A DNA stretch of 64,000 nucleotides from Deinococcus ruber (GCF_014648095.1 NZ_BMQL01000008.1:62001-126000), one strand, 5' to 3'. Shown: positions 27,223 to 36,319, counted from the first letter of the stretch. Numbers and translations: made by a program. Notes: generated from the letters alone by a model not told the origin.

Positions 27223-28635
27223 ATGACCCAGACCCTCGAAGGTATTCAGCCGTCCTCTCTGCCCTTTAGCCCCCTCGCCGCCGCCCTGAAAGGCGAACTT
27301 CTGCTGCCGACCTCTGCCGGATACGATCAGGCTCGGCGGGTGTGGAACGGTGCCGTCGATCTGTACCCGGCTGCCATCGTCCGTCCGGCACACGCGCAGG
27401 ACGTGGCTCAGGCCGTGCGTTTCGCCCGCGCTCACGGTCTGCCGGTGGCCGTACGCAGCGGTGGTCATAGTCCTGCTGGCTTCGGCACCATCGAGGGCGG
27501 GCTGGTCATCGATCTGTCGAGCATGAAGGCCATTTCGCTGGATGCCGCCACCCGCCGGGTGTGGGCCGAACCGGGCCTGACCTGGGGCGAAGTCGCGTCC
27601 TTCCTGCAACCCTACGATCTGGCGATCACGGCGGGCGATACCCCCACGGTGGGCGTGGGCGGGCTGACGCAGGGCGGCGGTATCGGCTGGTTCGTCCGCA
27701 AACACGGTCTGGCTCTCGATCAGTTGCGCGGCGTGGAACTCGTGACCGCCGATGGCACGGTGCTGCATGCCAGCGCTGCCGAGCACCCCGAGCTGTTCTG
27801 GGGCGTGCGTGGCGGCGGCGCCAACTTCGGCGTCATCACCTCCTACGAGTTCGAAGCGCATGCGGGCGGCACCGTACTGGGCGGTCTGGTGATCTTCGAC
27901 GGCAGTGACGCCCGGCACCTGCTGGGCGAGTATGCCCGCCTCGCCGCCGCCGCTCCCGACGAACTGTCGACCCAGGCGGTCCTGTTCGCCGCGCCGCCGC
28001 TGCCTTTCATTCCTGCCGAAGCGGTGGGGCGTCCGCTGGTTGCCGTTTCGATGTGCTACAGCGGCGATCCGCAGGCGGGTGAGGCGGTGACTGCGCCGCT
28101 GCGCCGCCTGGCCGCGCCGATCCTCGATCTGGTGGCTCCCATGCCCTACAGCGGCATGCTGCAACTGCCGCTGTATGCCGAAGCAGGCAACCACGGGTTC
28201 CGGCACTGTATCCGCTCGCAGTTCGTGCAGCACGTGGACGACGCCTTTCTCGACGCCCTGACCGACAGTGCGGCGCAGGTGTTCAATCCGGGCACGCTCA
28301 TTCAGCTGCGCGTGCTGGGAGGCCAGCTGGCCCGCATTCCTGCCAGCAGCACCGCCTTTTCTCACCGCGACAAGGCCGCCGTGCTGATGGTGGCGCACAT
28401 GACCCCCACCGAACTGCCGCCCGTTGCCGCCGAACTCGCGGCGCAGGCCACCGAACATGTCTGGCAGGCGGTACGACCGTTTGCGTCGGGCACCTACGGC
28501 AACTTCCTGGCGGTCGGCGAGGAGGGGCGCACGGCAGAGGTGTACAGCGCGTCGGTGCTGGAGCGGCTGGCTGCTCTGAAAGCTCAGTACGATCCCCAGA
28601 ACGTTTTTGCCCGCAACGCCAACATCCGCGCCTGA
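27223..28635 (+). CDS. FAD-binding oxidoreductase, berberine-bridge-enzyme-like
   Basis: A 470-aa flavoprotein of the PCMH/p-cresol methylhydroxylase fold with a C-terminal BBE segment (ALKAQYDPQNVFARN). The start is ATG 27223 behind AAAGGAGAG. RSGGHS places the histidine for 8-alpha covalent FAD attachment at about residue 88. The stretch where bicovalent enzymes have Gly-x-Cys before VGVGG reads AGDTPTVGVGG, so the 6-S-cysteinyl bond is absent and FAD is probably linked only through histidine. Relatives oxidise sugars, alcohols or alkaloid-like substrates with oxygen. A hairpin separates it from the next gene. Confidence 0.87.
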   Translation: MTQTLEGIQPSSLPFSPLAAALKGELLLPTSAGYDQARRVWNGAVDLYPAAIVRPAHAQDVAQAVRFARAHGLPVAVRSGGHSPAGFGTIEGGLVIDLSSMKAISLDAATRRVWAEPGLTWGEVASFLQPYDLAITAGDTPTVGVGGLTQGGGIGWFVRKHGLALDQLRGVELVTADGTVLHASAAEHPELFWGVRGGGANFGVITSYEFEAHAGGTVLGGLVIFDGSDARHLLGEYARLAAAAPDELSTQAVLFAAPPLPFIPAEAVGRPLVAVSMCYSGDPQAGEAVTAPLRRLAAPILDLVAPMPYSGMLQLPLYAEAGNHGFRHCIRSQFVQHVDDAFLDALTDSAAQVFNPGTLIQLRVLGGQLARIPASSTAFSHRDKAAVLMVAHMTPTELPPVAAELAAQATEHVWQAVRPFASGTYGNFLAVGEEGRTAEVYSASVLERLAALKAQYDPQNVFARNANIRA

Positions 28636-28656
28636 ACCGCGCTCACCTGCTCTTTT

Positions 28657-28696
28657 CGGTTCTGGTCGCTCACCCTCACTGTCTTGACCAGAACCG
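28657..28696. terminator. intercistronic hairpin
   Basis: CGGTTCTGGTC (28657-28667) and GACCAGAACCG (28686-28696) form a perfect 11-bp stem between the FAD oxidase and the unknown gene at 28718. There is no long T run, so attenuation or RNA processing is as likely as termination. Confidence 0.5.
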
Positions 28697-28717
28697 GAAT
28701 GTTTCTCCGGAGGCCCT

Positions 28718-29341
28718 ATGCCGTTTGATGCCGTGTACGCTGCCCACCCGCCACAGTTCACCGTTTCTCTCAGCCTCGATCAGCTCGCCCGGCGCGACAT
28801 GCGCTTTGCCCAGAGCGGGGCGTTTCAGCTTCGCGGCACGCTGGGGCTGGTTCTTCAGGACAGTGCCGATCTGCAACAGGCGCATATTGCTCTGAGAAAC
28901 GGGCAGACCGAGTGGCACGGCACGCCCGGCCAGTTTGACGAGGACGGCAGAAACGATGTCCGTTCTCCGGCGGCGGGCTGGAGCGAGGCGGCCCTGATGG
29001 CTGCCCTGGGTCTGGATCTGCCGCTCACCACCGTGCACGACCTGTCGGCGGAAGAACTGGCGGCGCTCGCAGGGTGGGCCAGCGGGATCGTGTATGTGTT
29101 CGGGCGGCGAGCTGGCAGCGGCGTACTGAGCATGACCCGCCGCCTGAATCTCGCCAATTTCTTTGATCGGCTGGAACTCGAACTTCTTGCCAGTCGCCAC
29201 TTTGAAGGCTGCGCCGCCGTGTGTGCCTACCGACTGGAGCAGGGCGGACGGGTGCAGGTATGGCGTGCAGAGCCTCAGCGAAACAGGCGTGTCGTGGCTC
29301 CCCGAGAGCAGGCGCTGCCACGGTGGCGCGTCGAACTCTGA
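28718..29341 (+). CDS. protein of unknown function
   Basis: A 207-aa, probably cytoplasmic protein without signal or membrane helices, starting at ATG 28718 behind GGAGG. Near the middle it has TTVHDLSAEELAALAGWASG, and later RRLNLANFFDRLELELL. I recognise no family. It follows the FAD oxidase on the same strand, 82 bp downstream, and ends shortly before a terminator-like hairpin; partial co-transcription with the oxidase is plausible. Confidence 0.65.
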   Translation: MPFDAVYAAHPPQFTVSLSLDQLARRDMRFAQSGAFQLRGTLGLVLQDSADLQQAHIALRNGQTEWHGTPGQFDEDGRNDVRSPAAGWSEAALMAALGLDLPLTTVHDLSAEELAALAGWASGIVYVFGRRAGSGVLSMTRRLNLANFFDRLELELLASRHFEGCAAVCAYRLEQGGRVQVWRAEPQRNRRVVAPREQALPRWRVEL

Positions 29342-29397
29342 CTTCTCGTTTGTCTGGAAGAGAGCAGGGAAGACAACTCAATTTTCAGACATTTTTC

Positions 29398-29420
29398 GGC
29401 CCTCCTTTCGGCGGAGGGCC
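29398..29420 (+). terminator. terminator-like hairpin
   Basis: GGCCCTCC (29398-29405) pairs perfectly with GGAGGGCC (29413-29420) around a 7-nt loop; ATATTTTCTC follows soon after. The rest of 29342-29680 shows no gene and must contain the promoter of the monooxygenase. Confidence 0.6.
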
Positions 29421-29680
29421 ACCATATTTTCTCATTTCCTGGCAACGTCTGCGGTAGGTGGCGCGGCCTTGAAAGCTCTGCACAGGTCAATCCTGATTTC
29501 AGACTTGGTACAATGGCACCCAAGCGAACGTTTTTCTCTTCCTGGAGGGCTGCGGTACTCTGCCACGACTCGGCTGTTTCACCTGTCGGCACACCCGTTT
29601 CCAGCTCTCTGCCCGGCCTGATTGTCCGGCTGTCCGTGTTTCGCCAGATCTCTACTCAGACTTTTTTAGGAGCGCCGCAC

Positions 29681-31183
29681 ATGACCACACACCACGACAT
29701 CGCCGTTCTCGGCGCGGGATTTGCCGGACTCGGCATGGCAATTCAGCTCAGACGGCGGGGTGTAGACGACGTGGTGGTCTTCGAGCGTGCGTCTGAAGTC
29801 GGCGGTACGTGGCGCGACAACACCTATCCGGGCTGCGCCTGCGACATCAAAAGCGACCTGTATTCCTTCTCGTTTGCCCCCAACCCTGAGTGGACACACA
29901 AATACGCCCGTCAGCCGGAAATCCTGGCTTACCTGAAGGCCACTGCCGACCGCTTCGGCGTGCGCCCGCACATCCGTTTTGGGCATGATGTGCAGCGGGC
30001 CGAGTGGGACGCAGGCGCGGCGCGGTGGCGCATCCAGACCAGCGGAGGCGAGTACACCGCCCGCGTGCTGATCTCTGGGCACGGCCCGCTGATTCAGCCG
30101 AAATGGCCGGACATTCCCGGCCTCGACAGCTTTCAGGGCCAGAAGTTCCACTCGGCCCGCTGGGATCATTCGGTCGAGCTGACCGGAAAGCGGGTCGCGG
30201 TGATCGGAACGGGCGCGTCGGCTGTTCAGTTCGTGCCCGAGGTGCAGAAGGTCGCCGGGCACATCACCGTGTTCCAGCGCACTCCGCCCTGGGTGATGCC
30301 GCGCATGGATCAGCCGACCAGCGAGGGCCGCCGCCGCCTGTTCCGGCGCTATCCGCTGCTGCAACGGCTGCAACGCCAGTGGATTTTTGGGGTCGCGGAG
30401 GCGCGGTTTCTGTCGTTTACCAGCGAGCGCTTTCGCCGCGCTGCCGAATCTATCGGCCTGAAGCACCTGGAGGCGCAGGTGAGCGACCCGGCCCTGCGTG
30501 CAAAACTGACTCCGACGTACCGGGTCGGCTGCAAGCGCATTCTGGTCAGCGACGATTACTATCCGGCCCTGACGCAGCCCAACGTCGAACTCGTGACCGA
30601 CGCTATCACGCAGGTACGCGGCAACCGCATTCTGACGAAGGACGGCACAGAGCGCGAATTCGATGTGTTGATCGGCGGCACGGGCTTCGACGCCACGCAT
30701 CCGCCGATTGCCAGCATCATCTACGGGGCCGATGGCCGCTCGCTGAAAGACGTGTGGACGCCGCACATGCAGGCCCTGCACGGCACCATGATCGCCGGAT
30801 TTCCGAACCTGTTTCTGATTGTCGGGCCGAATACCGCGCTGGGCCATAACAGCATCGTGTACATCGCTGAGGCGCAGATCGGGTACATTCTGGACGCGCT
30901 GAGCTACATGGACGCGGCTGATCTGGCCGCCCTCGAACCGACCCCGGAAGCGCAGGCGGCCTACAACGCGGCCCTTCAGGAAAAGCTGGCCCGCTCGGTG
31001 TGGGTACAGGGCGGCTGCACGTCGTTTTACCTCGACGACACGGGCCGCAACAGCACCCTGTGGCCCGAACGGGCGGCTCAGTTTCGCATGACCCTGCGCC
31101 ACTTCGACCCGGCACTGTATCGCGGGCGGCTCAGTCCTCAGCGGCTGTTACCCCTGCTTCCCCTAAGAGGTGCCAGCGCCTGA
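29681..31183 (+). CDS. flavin-containing / Baeyer-Villiger-type monooxygenase
   Basis: A 500-aa class B flavoprotein monooxygenase starting at ATG 29681 behind TTAGGAG. It has an FAD-binding GAGFAG (11-16) near the start, the fingerprint FxGxxxHxxxW fully met by Phe151, Gly153, His157 and Trp161 in FQGQKFHSARW, and an NADPH-binding GTGASA (176-181). Later GGTGFDATHPP matches the family. Such enzymes insert oxygen into ketones or oxidise N/S atoms; the substrate is unknown. An HSL-type esterase 205 bp downstream could hydrolyse the ester product, a common pairing in ketone catabolism. Confidence 0.92.
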   Translation: MTTHHDIAVLGAGFAGLGMAIQLRRRGVDDVVVFERASEVGGTWRDNTYPGCACDIKSDLYSFSFAPNPEWTHKYARQPEILAYLKATADRFGVRPHIRFGHDVQRAEWDAGAARWRIQTSGGEYTARVLISGHGPLIQPKWPDIPGLDSFQGQKFHSARWDHSVELTGKRVAVIGTGASAVQFVPEVQKVAGHITVFQRTPPWVMPRMDQPTSEGRRRLFRRYPLLQRLQRQWIFGVAEARFLSFTSERFRRAAESIGLKHLEAQVSDPALRAKLTPTYRVGCKRILVSDDYYPALTQPNVELVTDAITQVRGNRILTKDGTEREFDVLIGGTGFDATHPPIASIIYGADGRSLKDVWTPHMQALHGTMIAGFPNLFLIVGPNTALGHNSIVYIAEAQIGYILDALSYMDAADLAALEPTPEAQAAYNAALQEKLARSVWVQGGCTSFYLDDTGRNSTLWPERAAQFRMTLRHFDPALYRGRLSPQRLLPLLPLRGASA

Positions 31184-31388
31184 GCCGCTACAGCTACAGC
31201 TTCTGCGTTCTGCGGCTCGGTGTGCGGCCACTGCTCTGGAGGAGTTGACCAGAGAAGAGCACTGCGAGCCTCAGGTCGAAAGGCCATCCAGAACGCCGTT
31301 TCCTTCCTGACGGTGAGAACCCTTCAACTTCCAGAAACTGCTTTAAGGTGATGAAGCGGGTGTCACCCCCGGTTTCAGGAGCTGCCTC

Positions 31389-32366
31389 ATGAACAAAGCC
31401 AGAACGCCTTCTCTCCTCCTTCTTCTCGGCGCAGCCTCTGTCGCAGCTGTCGTGGCACTCAGGCTCTCGCAGGCTCGCCCCAGCGTGCAGATGCACCTCG
31501 CCCGGCTGTATCTGCGCCTCAGAATGAAGCACCCCGACCTCGCCGCGCTGGAACAGACCTACCACACCCGTTCGTACCCGCAGGCTGCGCCGCTTCCCGC
31601 ATCGCTCAGAGCGCTCTGCACCGTCGAGGAGTCGCAGATACAGGGCTGCCGGGTCATACACCTGACGCCGCTGAGCGCTTCTGCGGGCGTGCATCTGCTG
31701 TATCTGCACGGCGGCTCCTACGTCGATGAGCTGCTCCGTAACCACTGGGAGCTGATCGAGGCTCTGATTAAGGCGACGGGCGCACGCGTGACGGTGCCGC
31801 TGTATCCACTCGCGCCCGAGCATACTTCGGTGGCAGCGTTTGCCCTGCTGGACGAGGTGTACCGTACTCTGCTCATTACCACGCCCGCCGAACAGGTGGT
31901 GCTGTGCGGAGATTCGGCGGGCGGTGGGCTGGCGCTGGCCCAAGCCATGCGGCTGCGCGATGCCGGGCGTTCGCAGCCGGGCCGGATCGTGCTGTTTGCG
32001 CCCTGGCTCGATCTGACGCTCAGCGATCCGGCCATTCGCGCCGCCGAGCCACACGATCTGATCTTGCGCGTGGATGCCCTGAAGTTGTGCGGGTCGTGGT
32101 GGGCCGCAGATCAGGATGCCCGGCAGCCTGCGCTCAGCCCGCTGTACGGCGACCTTCAGAACCTGCCGCCCATCGACGTATTTATCGGAACCGACGACCT
32201 GTTTATCGTGGATGCCCGCAGCTTTCATCGCCGGGCACACGACGCGGGCGCAGACGTGCGGCTGCACGAGACGCCCGGCGGGTTTCATGTCTTCATGGTG
32301 GCGAGCGTGCTGCCCGAATCTCAGGAGGTGTATCGGCAGGTGGCCCGCATTCTGGGCACCAGCTGA
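31389..32366 (+). CDS. alpha/beta hydrolase, hormone-sensitive-lipase-like esterase
   Basis: A 325-aa protein with an N-terminal hydrophobic segment (SLLLLLGAASVAAVVAL) that is probably a membrane anchor or signal. The oxyanion-hole motif HGG is at 107-109, GDSAGGG gives nucleophile Ser176, and GTDDLFIVDAR plus GGFHVFM supply the likely Asp and His. These are hallmarks of the bacterial HSL/family IV esterases. SD CAGGAG lies upstream of ATG 31389. Its placement after the Baeyer-Villiger-type enzyme suggests hydrolysis of esters it makes; this is inference. Confidence 0.88.
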   Translation: MNKARTPSLLLLLGAASVAAVVALRLSQARPSVQMHLARLYLRLRMKHPDLAALEQTYHTRSYPQAAPLPASLRALCTVEESQIQGCRVIHLTPLSASAGVHLLYLHGGSYVDELLRNHWELIEALIKATGARVTVPLYPLAPEHTSVAAFALLDEVYRTLLITTPAEQVVLCGDSAGGGLALAQAMRLRDAGRSQPGRIVLFAPWLDLTLSDPAIRAAEPHDLILRVDALKLCGSWWAADQDARQPALSPLYGDLQNLPPIDVFIGTDDLFIVDARSFHRRAHDAGADVRLHETPGGFHVFMVASVLPESQEVYRQVARILGTS

Positions 32367-32406
32367 TATGAACTTCGGTTGAAGCGCAGCGGGCCAGCCG
32401 TCCGAA

Positions 32407-32922
32407 TCAATGGGTTTTCTTCCAGTCTGCCGAGAAATCGCCCATCTGAGCCACGAGATCGGCTTTCAGTTTAAAACTCAGGTTGTCGAGCGTGGCAGCG
32501 GTGTTGTAGCCGGTTTCGCTCCAGAGCGTCACGTACTCGAAGTCGCCGTCGTAGTCGAAGGTTTCGTCTTTCAGGTTGCCCAGCGCCTTCGCCTGCACCT
32601 TCGGCGTCACGAGGCTCAGGGTGGAGGCGTAGACCAGCTTGCCGTCGGCGTCGTTACCCGATTCGGCGTGAAAGGACAGCCACGCGGGGCAGGCCGTATA
32701 GCTCTCGCCGCTCTCGTTCAGCTTCAGCGACGCCGCGAGTTTGGTCAGGGTGTCCTGGGCGATCTGCCCGAGTTTGTCGTCGGCCTTGCCGCGCACCTGG
32801 ATATCGGCGCGGCCCACGCACACATGCTCGGTCTTGAAGGGTTCGAGATTGGTGGGCAAACGGGCGGCAACGGCGCTGGACAGCAGTGCGAGGCTCAGGG
32901 CGGAGAAGAGGACTGGTTTCAT
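32407..32922 (-). CDS. small exported protein of unknown function
   Basis: A 171-aa protein from ATG 32922 (SD AAGGAG) with signal peptide MKPVLFSALSLALLSSAVAA. The mature part contains two cysteines (HVCVGRAD, TACPAWLSF) and ends FSADWKKTH. No family recognised. It is last of three minus-strand exported-protein genes behind small protein B and regulator B, and is separated from the previous gene by a hairpin. Confidence 0.72.
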   Translation of the reverse strand: MKPVLFSALSLALLSSAVAARLPTNLEPFKTEHVCVGRADIQVRGKADDKLGQIAQDTLTKLAASLKLNESGESYTACPAWLSFHAESGNDADGKLVYASTLSLVTPKVQAKALGNLKDETFDYDGDFEYVTLWSETGYNTAATLDNLSFKLKADLVAQMGDFSADWKKTH

Positions 32923-33024
32923 GGCAGACTCCTTATGCACGGACACATTGAACGAAAAGAGGGCTTTGGCGGGGTAGCTGAGTGGTGAAGACTGGGAAAG
33001 CAGGCGTGGCGCTGGCTGCCTGTT

Positions 33025-33059
33025 CCGGTTGAATCCGGAGAGCTGCCGGGTTCAACCGG
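33025..33059. terminator. intercistronic hairpin
   Basis: CCGGTTGAA (33025-33033) pairs with TTCAACCGG (33051-33059). It lies between two minus-strand exported-protein genes. Its TTCCGGTTGAA sequence recalls the dispersed repeat at 13798 (ATTCCGGTTGAA). Confidence 0.45.
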
Positions 33060-33066
33060 ACCGAGA

Positions 33067-33834
33067 TCACTGGAACTTCCAGTACACGTAGGCGCGGCCC
33101 GGCGCACCCCCGGTCGTGCCCTTGCAGATGTCGCCCGAGGGCTTGAATTTCACGGTCGCCTCGCTGGCGTAGTCGCCGTCGAAGCCCGACACCTGCACGG
33201 CTTCGCGCTTGCCGTTCGCACTGATAAAGGTCGCTCTGACGCGGTACGTTCCGATGGGCACGTCGAGCACCATGCCGCGTGCGGGGGCCGTTCTGGTCAG
33301 GGGCTTGCCCGCGCTGCCGTCGATCAGCGGGCCGACCGGCGTCAGCTGCACTTCCATTTCGTCGTCCTGGGTGGCCCAGCGGTCCTGACCGAAGGCGGCC
33401 ATCAGCGGCAGGCTGCCCCCGAAGTAGCCCAGGTCGCTGTACGGTTCTTCGCCGGGAATGCGCCCCGAAAGCTGCCATTTGAAGTTGCGAATCTGTCCGC
33501 TGGCGGGGTTGAAGGCGTTGTAGTCTGCCGTGCTGGGCTGGGCGAGGCGGTAGCAGAAGGTTTTGCCCTGGTACGGCGTCTGAAGCCAGGCATACGAGCG
33601 GTAGCCGACCGGGGGCAGGCCCGTGACCACATAGCGGCCCTGATCGTCGGTGAGTGTTTCGGCAACACCCGTGGTCACGACGGGTTTGATCCAGATCTGC
33701 ACGCCGGAAAGCGGTTTGCCGGTCGTGTCGAGCGCGTGTCCCTGCACGCTGCCGGGAGCGGGTTTGCCGGGGGCAGCCAGGGCCGCCGACACGGTAAAGA
33801 GGGCGAGAAGGCCAGCCGGAATCATCTTGTGCAT
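33067..33834 (-). CDS. exported protein with carboxypeptidase-regulatory-like domain
   Basis: A 255-aa protein with signal peptide MHKMIPAGLLALFTVSAALA. Residues about 28-90 (GSVQGHALDTTGKPLSGVQIWIK ... TDDQGRYVVTGLPP) match the CarboxypepD-regulatory/transthyretin-like beta sandwich that often decorates secreted proteins. The rest, including a conserved-looking VPIGTYRVRATFI, is probably a second beta domain. No catalytic domain is visible. It is part of the exported-protein set next to small protein B. Confidence 0.78.
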   Translation of the reverse strand: MHKMIPAGLLALFTVSAALAAPGKPAPGSVQGHALDTTGKPLSGVQIWIKPVVTTGVAETLTDDQGRYVVTGLPPVGYRSYAWLQTPYQGKTFCYRLAQPSTADYNAFNPASGQIRNFKWQLSGRIPGEEPYSDLGYFGGSLPLMAAFGQDRWATQDDEMEVQLTPVGPLIDGSAGKPLTRTAPARGMVLDVPIGTYRVRATFISANGKREAVQVSGFDGDYASEATVKFKPSGDICKGTTGGAPGRAYVYWKFQ

Positions 33835-33904
33835 CTGTGGACGCTCCTTCCTGCGTTCTGAAGAGGGAATGGCGAGAGGGTCTGAAGGGCGGCGCGGACA
33901 GGCT

Positions 33905-35773
33905 TTACGGCCAGTAGCGGGTCAGGGCGAAATCCTGATTGCTGTCGTTCCGCAGGCCCACTGCCACGATGCGCGTGGCGGGAATGCGCTCGTCGGGCTG
34001 AAGCGTGAGCGCCTGCGCCTGGTCGTCTTTGCGGCCGGTGGCAACCGGGGTGATGGTGACGCCACTCTGTCCGAAGCTGTTGTCGAGCTGCCCGAGGTCG
34101 TTCAGCCGCGTGACGGCGAAGTTCCCCGACGACGAGTTGCCCTCATAGACCCAGCCGCTCAGCACGATCTTGCCGTCTGTCTGGACGGCCAGCCCGGTTG
34201 CCGCGTCCCAGTTGCCCGCGCTGATGGCGATGACCTTTTTGCCGTCCGTGCCAAAGGTGCTGTCGAGTGCGCCGTTTTCCGTCAGGCGCACCACCGCCGT
34301 GTCGTTCTGGCTCTGTCCAGCCAGCACCACGCGGTTCTGGCTGTCGAGCTGCACGGCGTTCGCCACTCCGATGGTTCCGGCAAAGATGCCGCTGACCTTG
34401 CCGCCTGTGCCGAAGGTGGTATCGAGCGTGCCAGACGGCGTGTAGCGGACTGCGCTAAAGTCGCCCTCGCCGCCCACCGCGATGATCTTGCCCTGTTGCA
34501 GGGTCAGGGCGTGCACGCTGTCACTGCCGTTCTGTGAAGCCAGTGCAGTCGTGACCTGTCCACCCGTGCCGAAAGTGCTGTCGAGCGTGCCAGACGGCGT
34601 GTAGCGTGCCAGAGCGAAATCGATGCCTGTCGCGTTGCTGGCGAACGTGGCCTGCCCGCCCACCACCACCGCGCCGTCTGGCTGCACCACCACTGCCAGG
34701 GGCCGATCTGCGCTGCTGCCGCTGAAGGCGGTGGTCACCTTGCCGCCGACACCAAAACTGGTATCGAGCGTGCCGTTGGCGTTCAGGCGGGCAAGGCCGA
34801 AGCGTTCGGCGTTGCCGGTGGTCGCGCCTCCCGCCACCAGAATCTTGCCGTCGGCTTGCAGGGCCACAGCGCGGGCGATGTCGCTGCTGCCCGCGAAATC
34901 GATCAGCACCTTGCCGCTGTTGCCAAAGCTCTGGTCGAGGCCACCGTCGCGGGTGTAGCGCACGATTCCGAAGTCGTTGGAGGTGCTGCCAGCCGTGCGG
35001 CCCACCACGATCAGTTTGCCGTCTGGCTGCGCCGCTACTGCGTAGGGTACGTCCTCGCCCGCGCTGACCGGGGTGACGGCGACGCCGCCCGTGCCGAAAG
35101 TGGTGTCGAGGCTGCCAGCGGGGCCGCGCACCGTCACGGTGATGGTTTTTGAAACGCTGGCGGTTCCGGTGGCTGTGCCGGTCAGCGTCACGGGGGTGGG
35201 CTGAGAGTGTGCGGCCCCGCTGGCAGCACTCACCGTCACTTCTGCGCTGCTCTGCCCCTCCGGAATACTGACCGGCACACTCGTCGCCCCGGTGGGCAGG
35301 CCGCTCAGGGTCACGTTCACCGCGCCGGAAAACCCGCTGTTCCGCTTCAGCGTCACGGTCAGGTGGGCGCTCGTTCCGGTGATAACCGGTAATCTGTCCT
35401 GCGAGAGCGACAGGTCGAAGCTGCTGGACTGCGGCTGGGTCACGGTCAAAGCGGTGGCGTTGCTGGTGACGTTACCCGCGCTGGCCGTGATGCTGGCATT
35501 GCCCGCGCCCATGCCGGTCACGACGCCGCCCACCACCTTTGCCACCGTCTCGGCGCTCGATTTCCAGACGAAGCTGATGCCGGTCAGGGCCTGTCCCTGG
35601 GCGTTTTTCGCGGTGGCGTTCAGGGTCGTCGACTGGCCGACACTGATACTCGCCGTGCTGGGCGTGAGTTCGATGGTCCTGATGTTCAGGTCCGGCTGGG
35701 CTGCTCCGCTTCCGCCGCACGCGACCAGACTTCCGGTCAACAGCAGGGCACTGATAATAAGGCTGCGCTTCAT
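33905..35773 (-). CDS. lipoprotein with BIG2-like domain and seven delta-60 repeats
   Basis: A 622-aa protein from ATG 35773 (SD AGGGAGG). The lipoprotein signal ends at Cys19 in LVACGG. Residues about 28-110 (IELTPSTASISVGQSTTLNATAKN) are a BIG2-type Ig-like domain, followed by another beta domain to about 210. The remainder is seven repeats marked by L-D-x-x-F-G-x-x-G (LDTTFGTGG, LDQSFGNSG, LDTSFGVGG, LDSTFGTGG, LDTTFGTGG, LDSTFGTDG, LDNSFGQSG), each with an AVQPDGKIVVAG-like strand. These are delta-60 repeats, and seven of them would close a beta-propeller. Probably a cell-surface protein; ligand unknown. Confidence 0.88.
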   Translation of the reverse strand: MKRSLIISALLLTGSLVACGGSGAAQPDLNIRTIELTPSTASISVGQSTTLNATAKNAQGQALTGISFVWKSSAETVAKVVGGVVTGMGAGNASITASAGNVTSNATALTVTQPQSSSFDLSLSQDRLPVITGTSAHLTVTLKRNSGFSGAVNVTLSGLPTGATSVPVSIPEGQSSAEVTVSAASGAAHSQPTPVTLTGTATGTASVSKTITVTVRGPAGSLDTTFGTGGVAVTPVSAGEDVPYAVAAQPDGKLIVVGRTAGSTSNDFGIVRYTRDGGLDQSFGNSGKVLIDFAGSSDIARAVALQADGKILVAGGATTGNAERFGLARLNANGTLDTSFGVGGKVTTAFSGSSADRPLAVVVQPDGAVVVGGQATFASNATGIDFALARYTPSGTLDSTFGTGGQVTTALASQNGSDSVHALTLQQGKIIAVGGEGDFSAVRYTPSGTLDTTFGTGGKVSGIFAGTIGVANAVQLDSQNRVVLAGQSQNDTAVVRLTENGALDSTFGTDGKKVIAISAGNWDAATGLAVQTDGKIVLSGWVYEGNSSSGNFAVTRLNDLGQLDNSFGQSGVTITPVATGRKDDQAQALTLQPDERIPATRIVAVGLRNDSNQDFALTRYWP

Positions 35774-35980
35774 GATTCCCTCCCTGAGTCCTTCCAAGCG
35801 TTCTGGTGGCCTCGATTGCCTTCTGGCTCCTGTACAGTAAAAAACTCGCCATGATTGGCCCGTGATCGGCCCGGCAGTACAAACGGCGAATAGGAAAGGC
35901 GCAAGAAGAACGGGCGTCCAGTGCGTGCATCTCTGGGCCATGCACGCGACCGCTGCCCTGTTCCTGCGTGTGCAAGGCCT

Positions 35981-36235
35981 TCAATCAGAGTGGGTGTCGC
36001 TGATGGCCTGTGGGCTGGAGTGCCCGCTCTGGGGCGTGTCGGGGCGGTGCTGCCGCGCGACGTGGTCACCCAGGAAATGCAGCAGCGTGGCGGGCGCGGC
36101 GAAATAGCGTCTCTGAGAATCGTTTGGCAGGAGTACCGACGCCCGCCATACCGGACGCGCTCCGTCGAACTCGTACCAGACGCGCACGAGATACACCTCG
36201 TGTTCTGAGGGGGCGAGGGGGTGGGTGTCGTTCAT
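35981..36235 (-). CDS. small conserved protein B (paralog of 21741-21956)
   Basis: An 84-aa protein from ATG 36235 behind a perfect AAGGAGG. Its core VWRASVLLPNDSQRRYFAAP followed by ATLLHFL aligns with small protein A (W..SV.LP...QR.YFA...LL..L). It has no signal, membrane helix or known domain. It is divergent from regulator B, with two palindromes between them, and heads the exported-protein genes on the minus strand. The shared context at two loci suggests a role with the regulators or in the same response. Confidence 0.78.
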   Translation of the reverse strand: MNDTHPLAPSEHEVYLVRVWYEFDGARPVWRASVLLPNDSQRRYFAAPATLLHFLGDHVARQHRPDTPQSGHSSPQAISDTHSD

Positions 36236-36252
36236 GACCGAATCCTCCTTTC

Positions 36253-36269
36253 ACACTGCCGGGCAGTGT
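36253..36269. promoter_or_regulatory. candidate operator 1, 17-bp palindrome
   Basis: ACACTGCCGGGCAGTGT has perfect 8-bp arms around a central G. It lies just upstream of the SD of small protein B in the divergent region shared with regulator B. Confidence 0.5.
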
Positions 36270-36306
36270 CGGAGGAAGGTACAGCGTCGCCCGTGATCGC
36301 AGCCTG

Positions 36307-36319
36307 ACTGCCCGGCAGT
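36307..36319. promoter_or_regulatory. candidate operator 2, 13-bp palindrome
   Basis: ACTGCCCGGCAGT is the exact reverse complement of the core of operator 1, with its centre 52 bp away (about five helical turns). Two such sites suggest cooperative binding by a dimeric or larger regulator. Confidence 0.5.
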
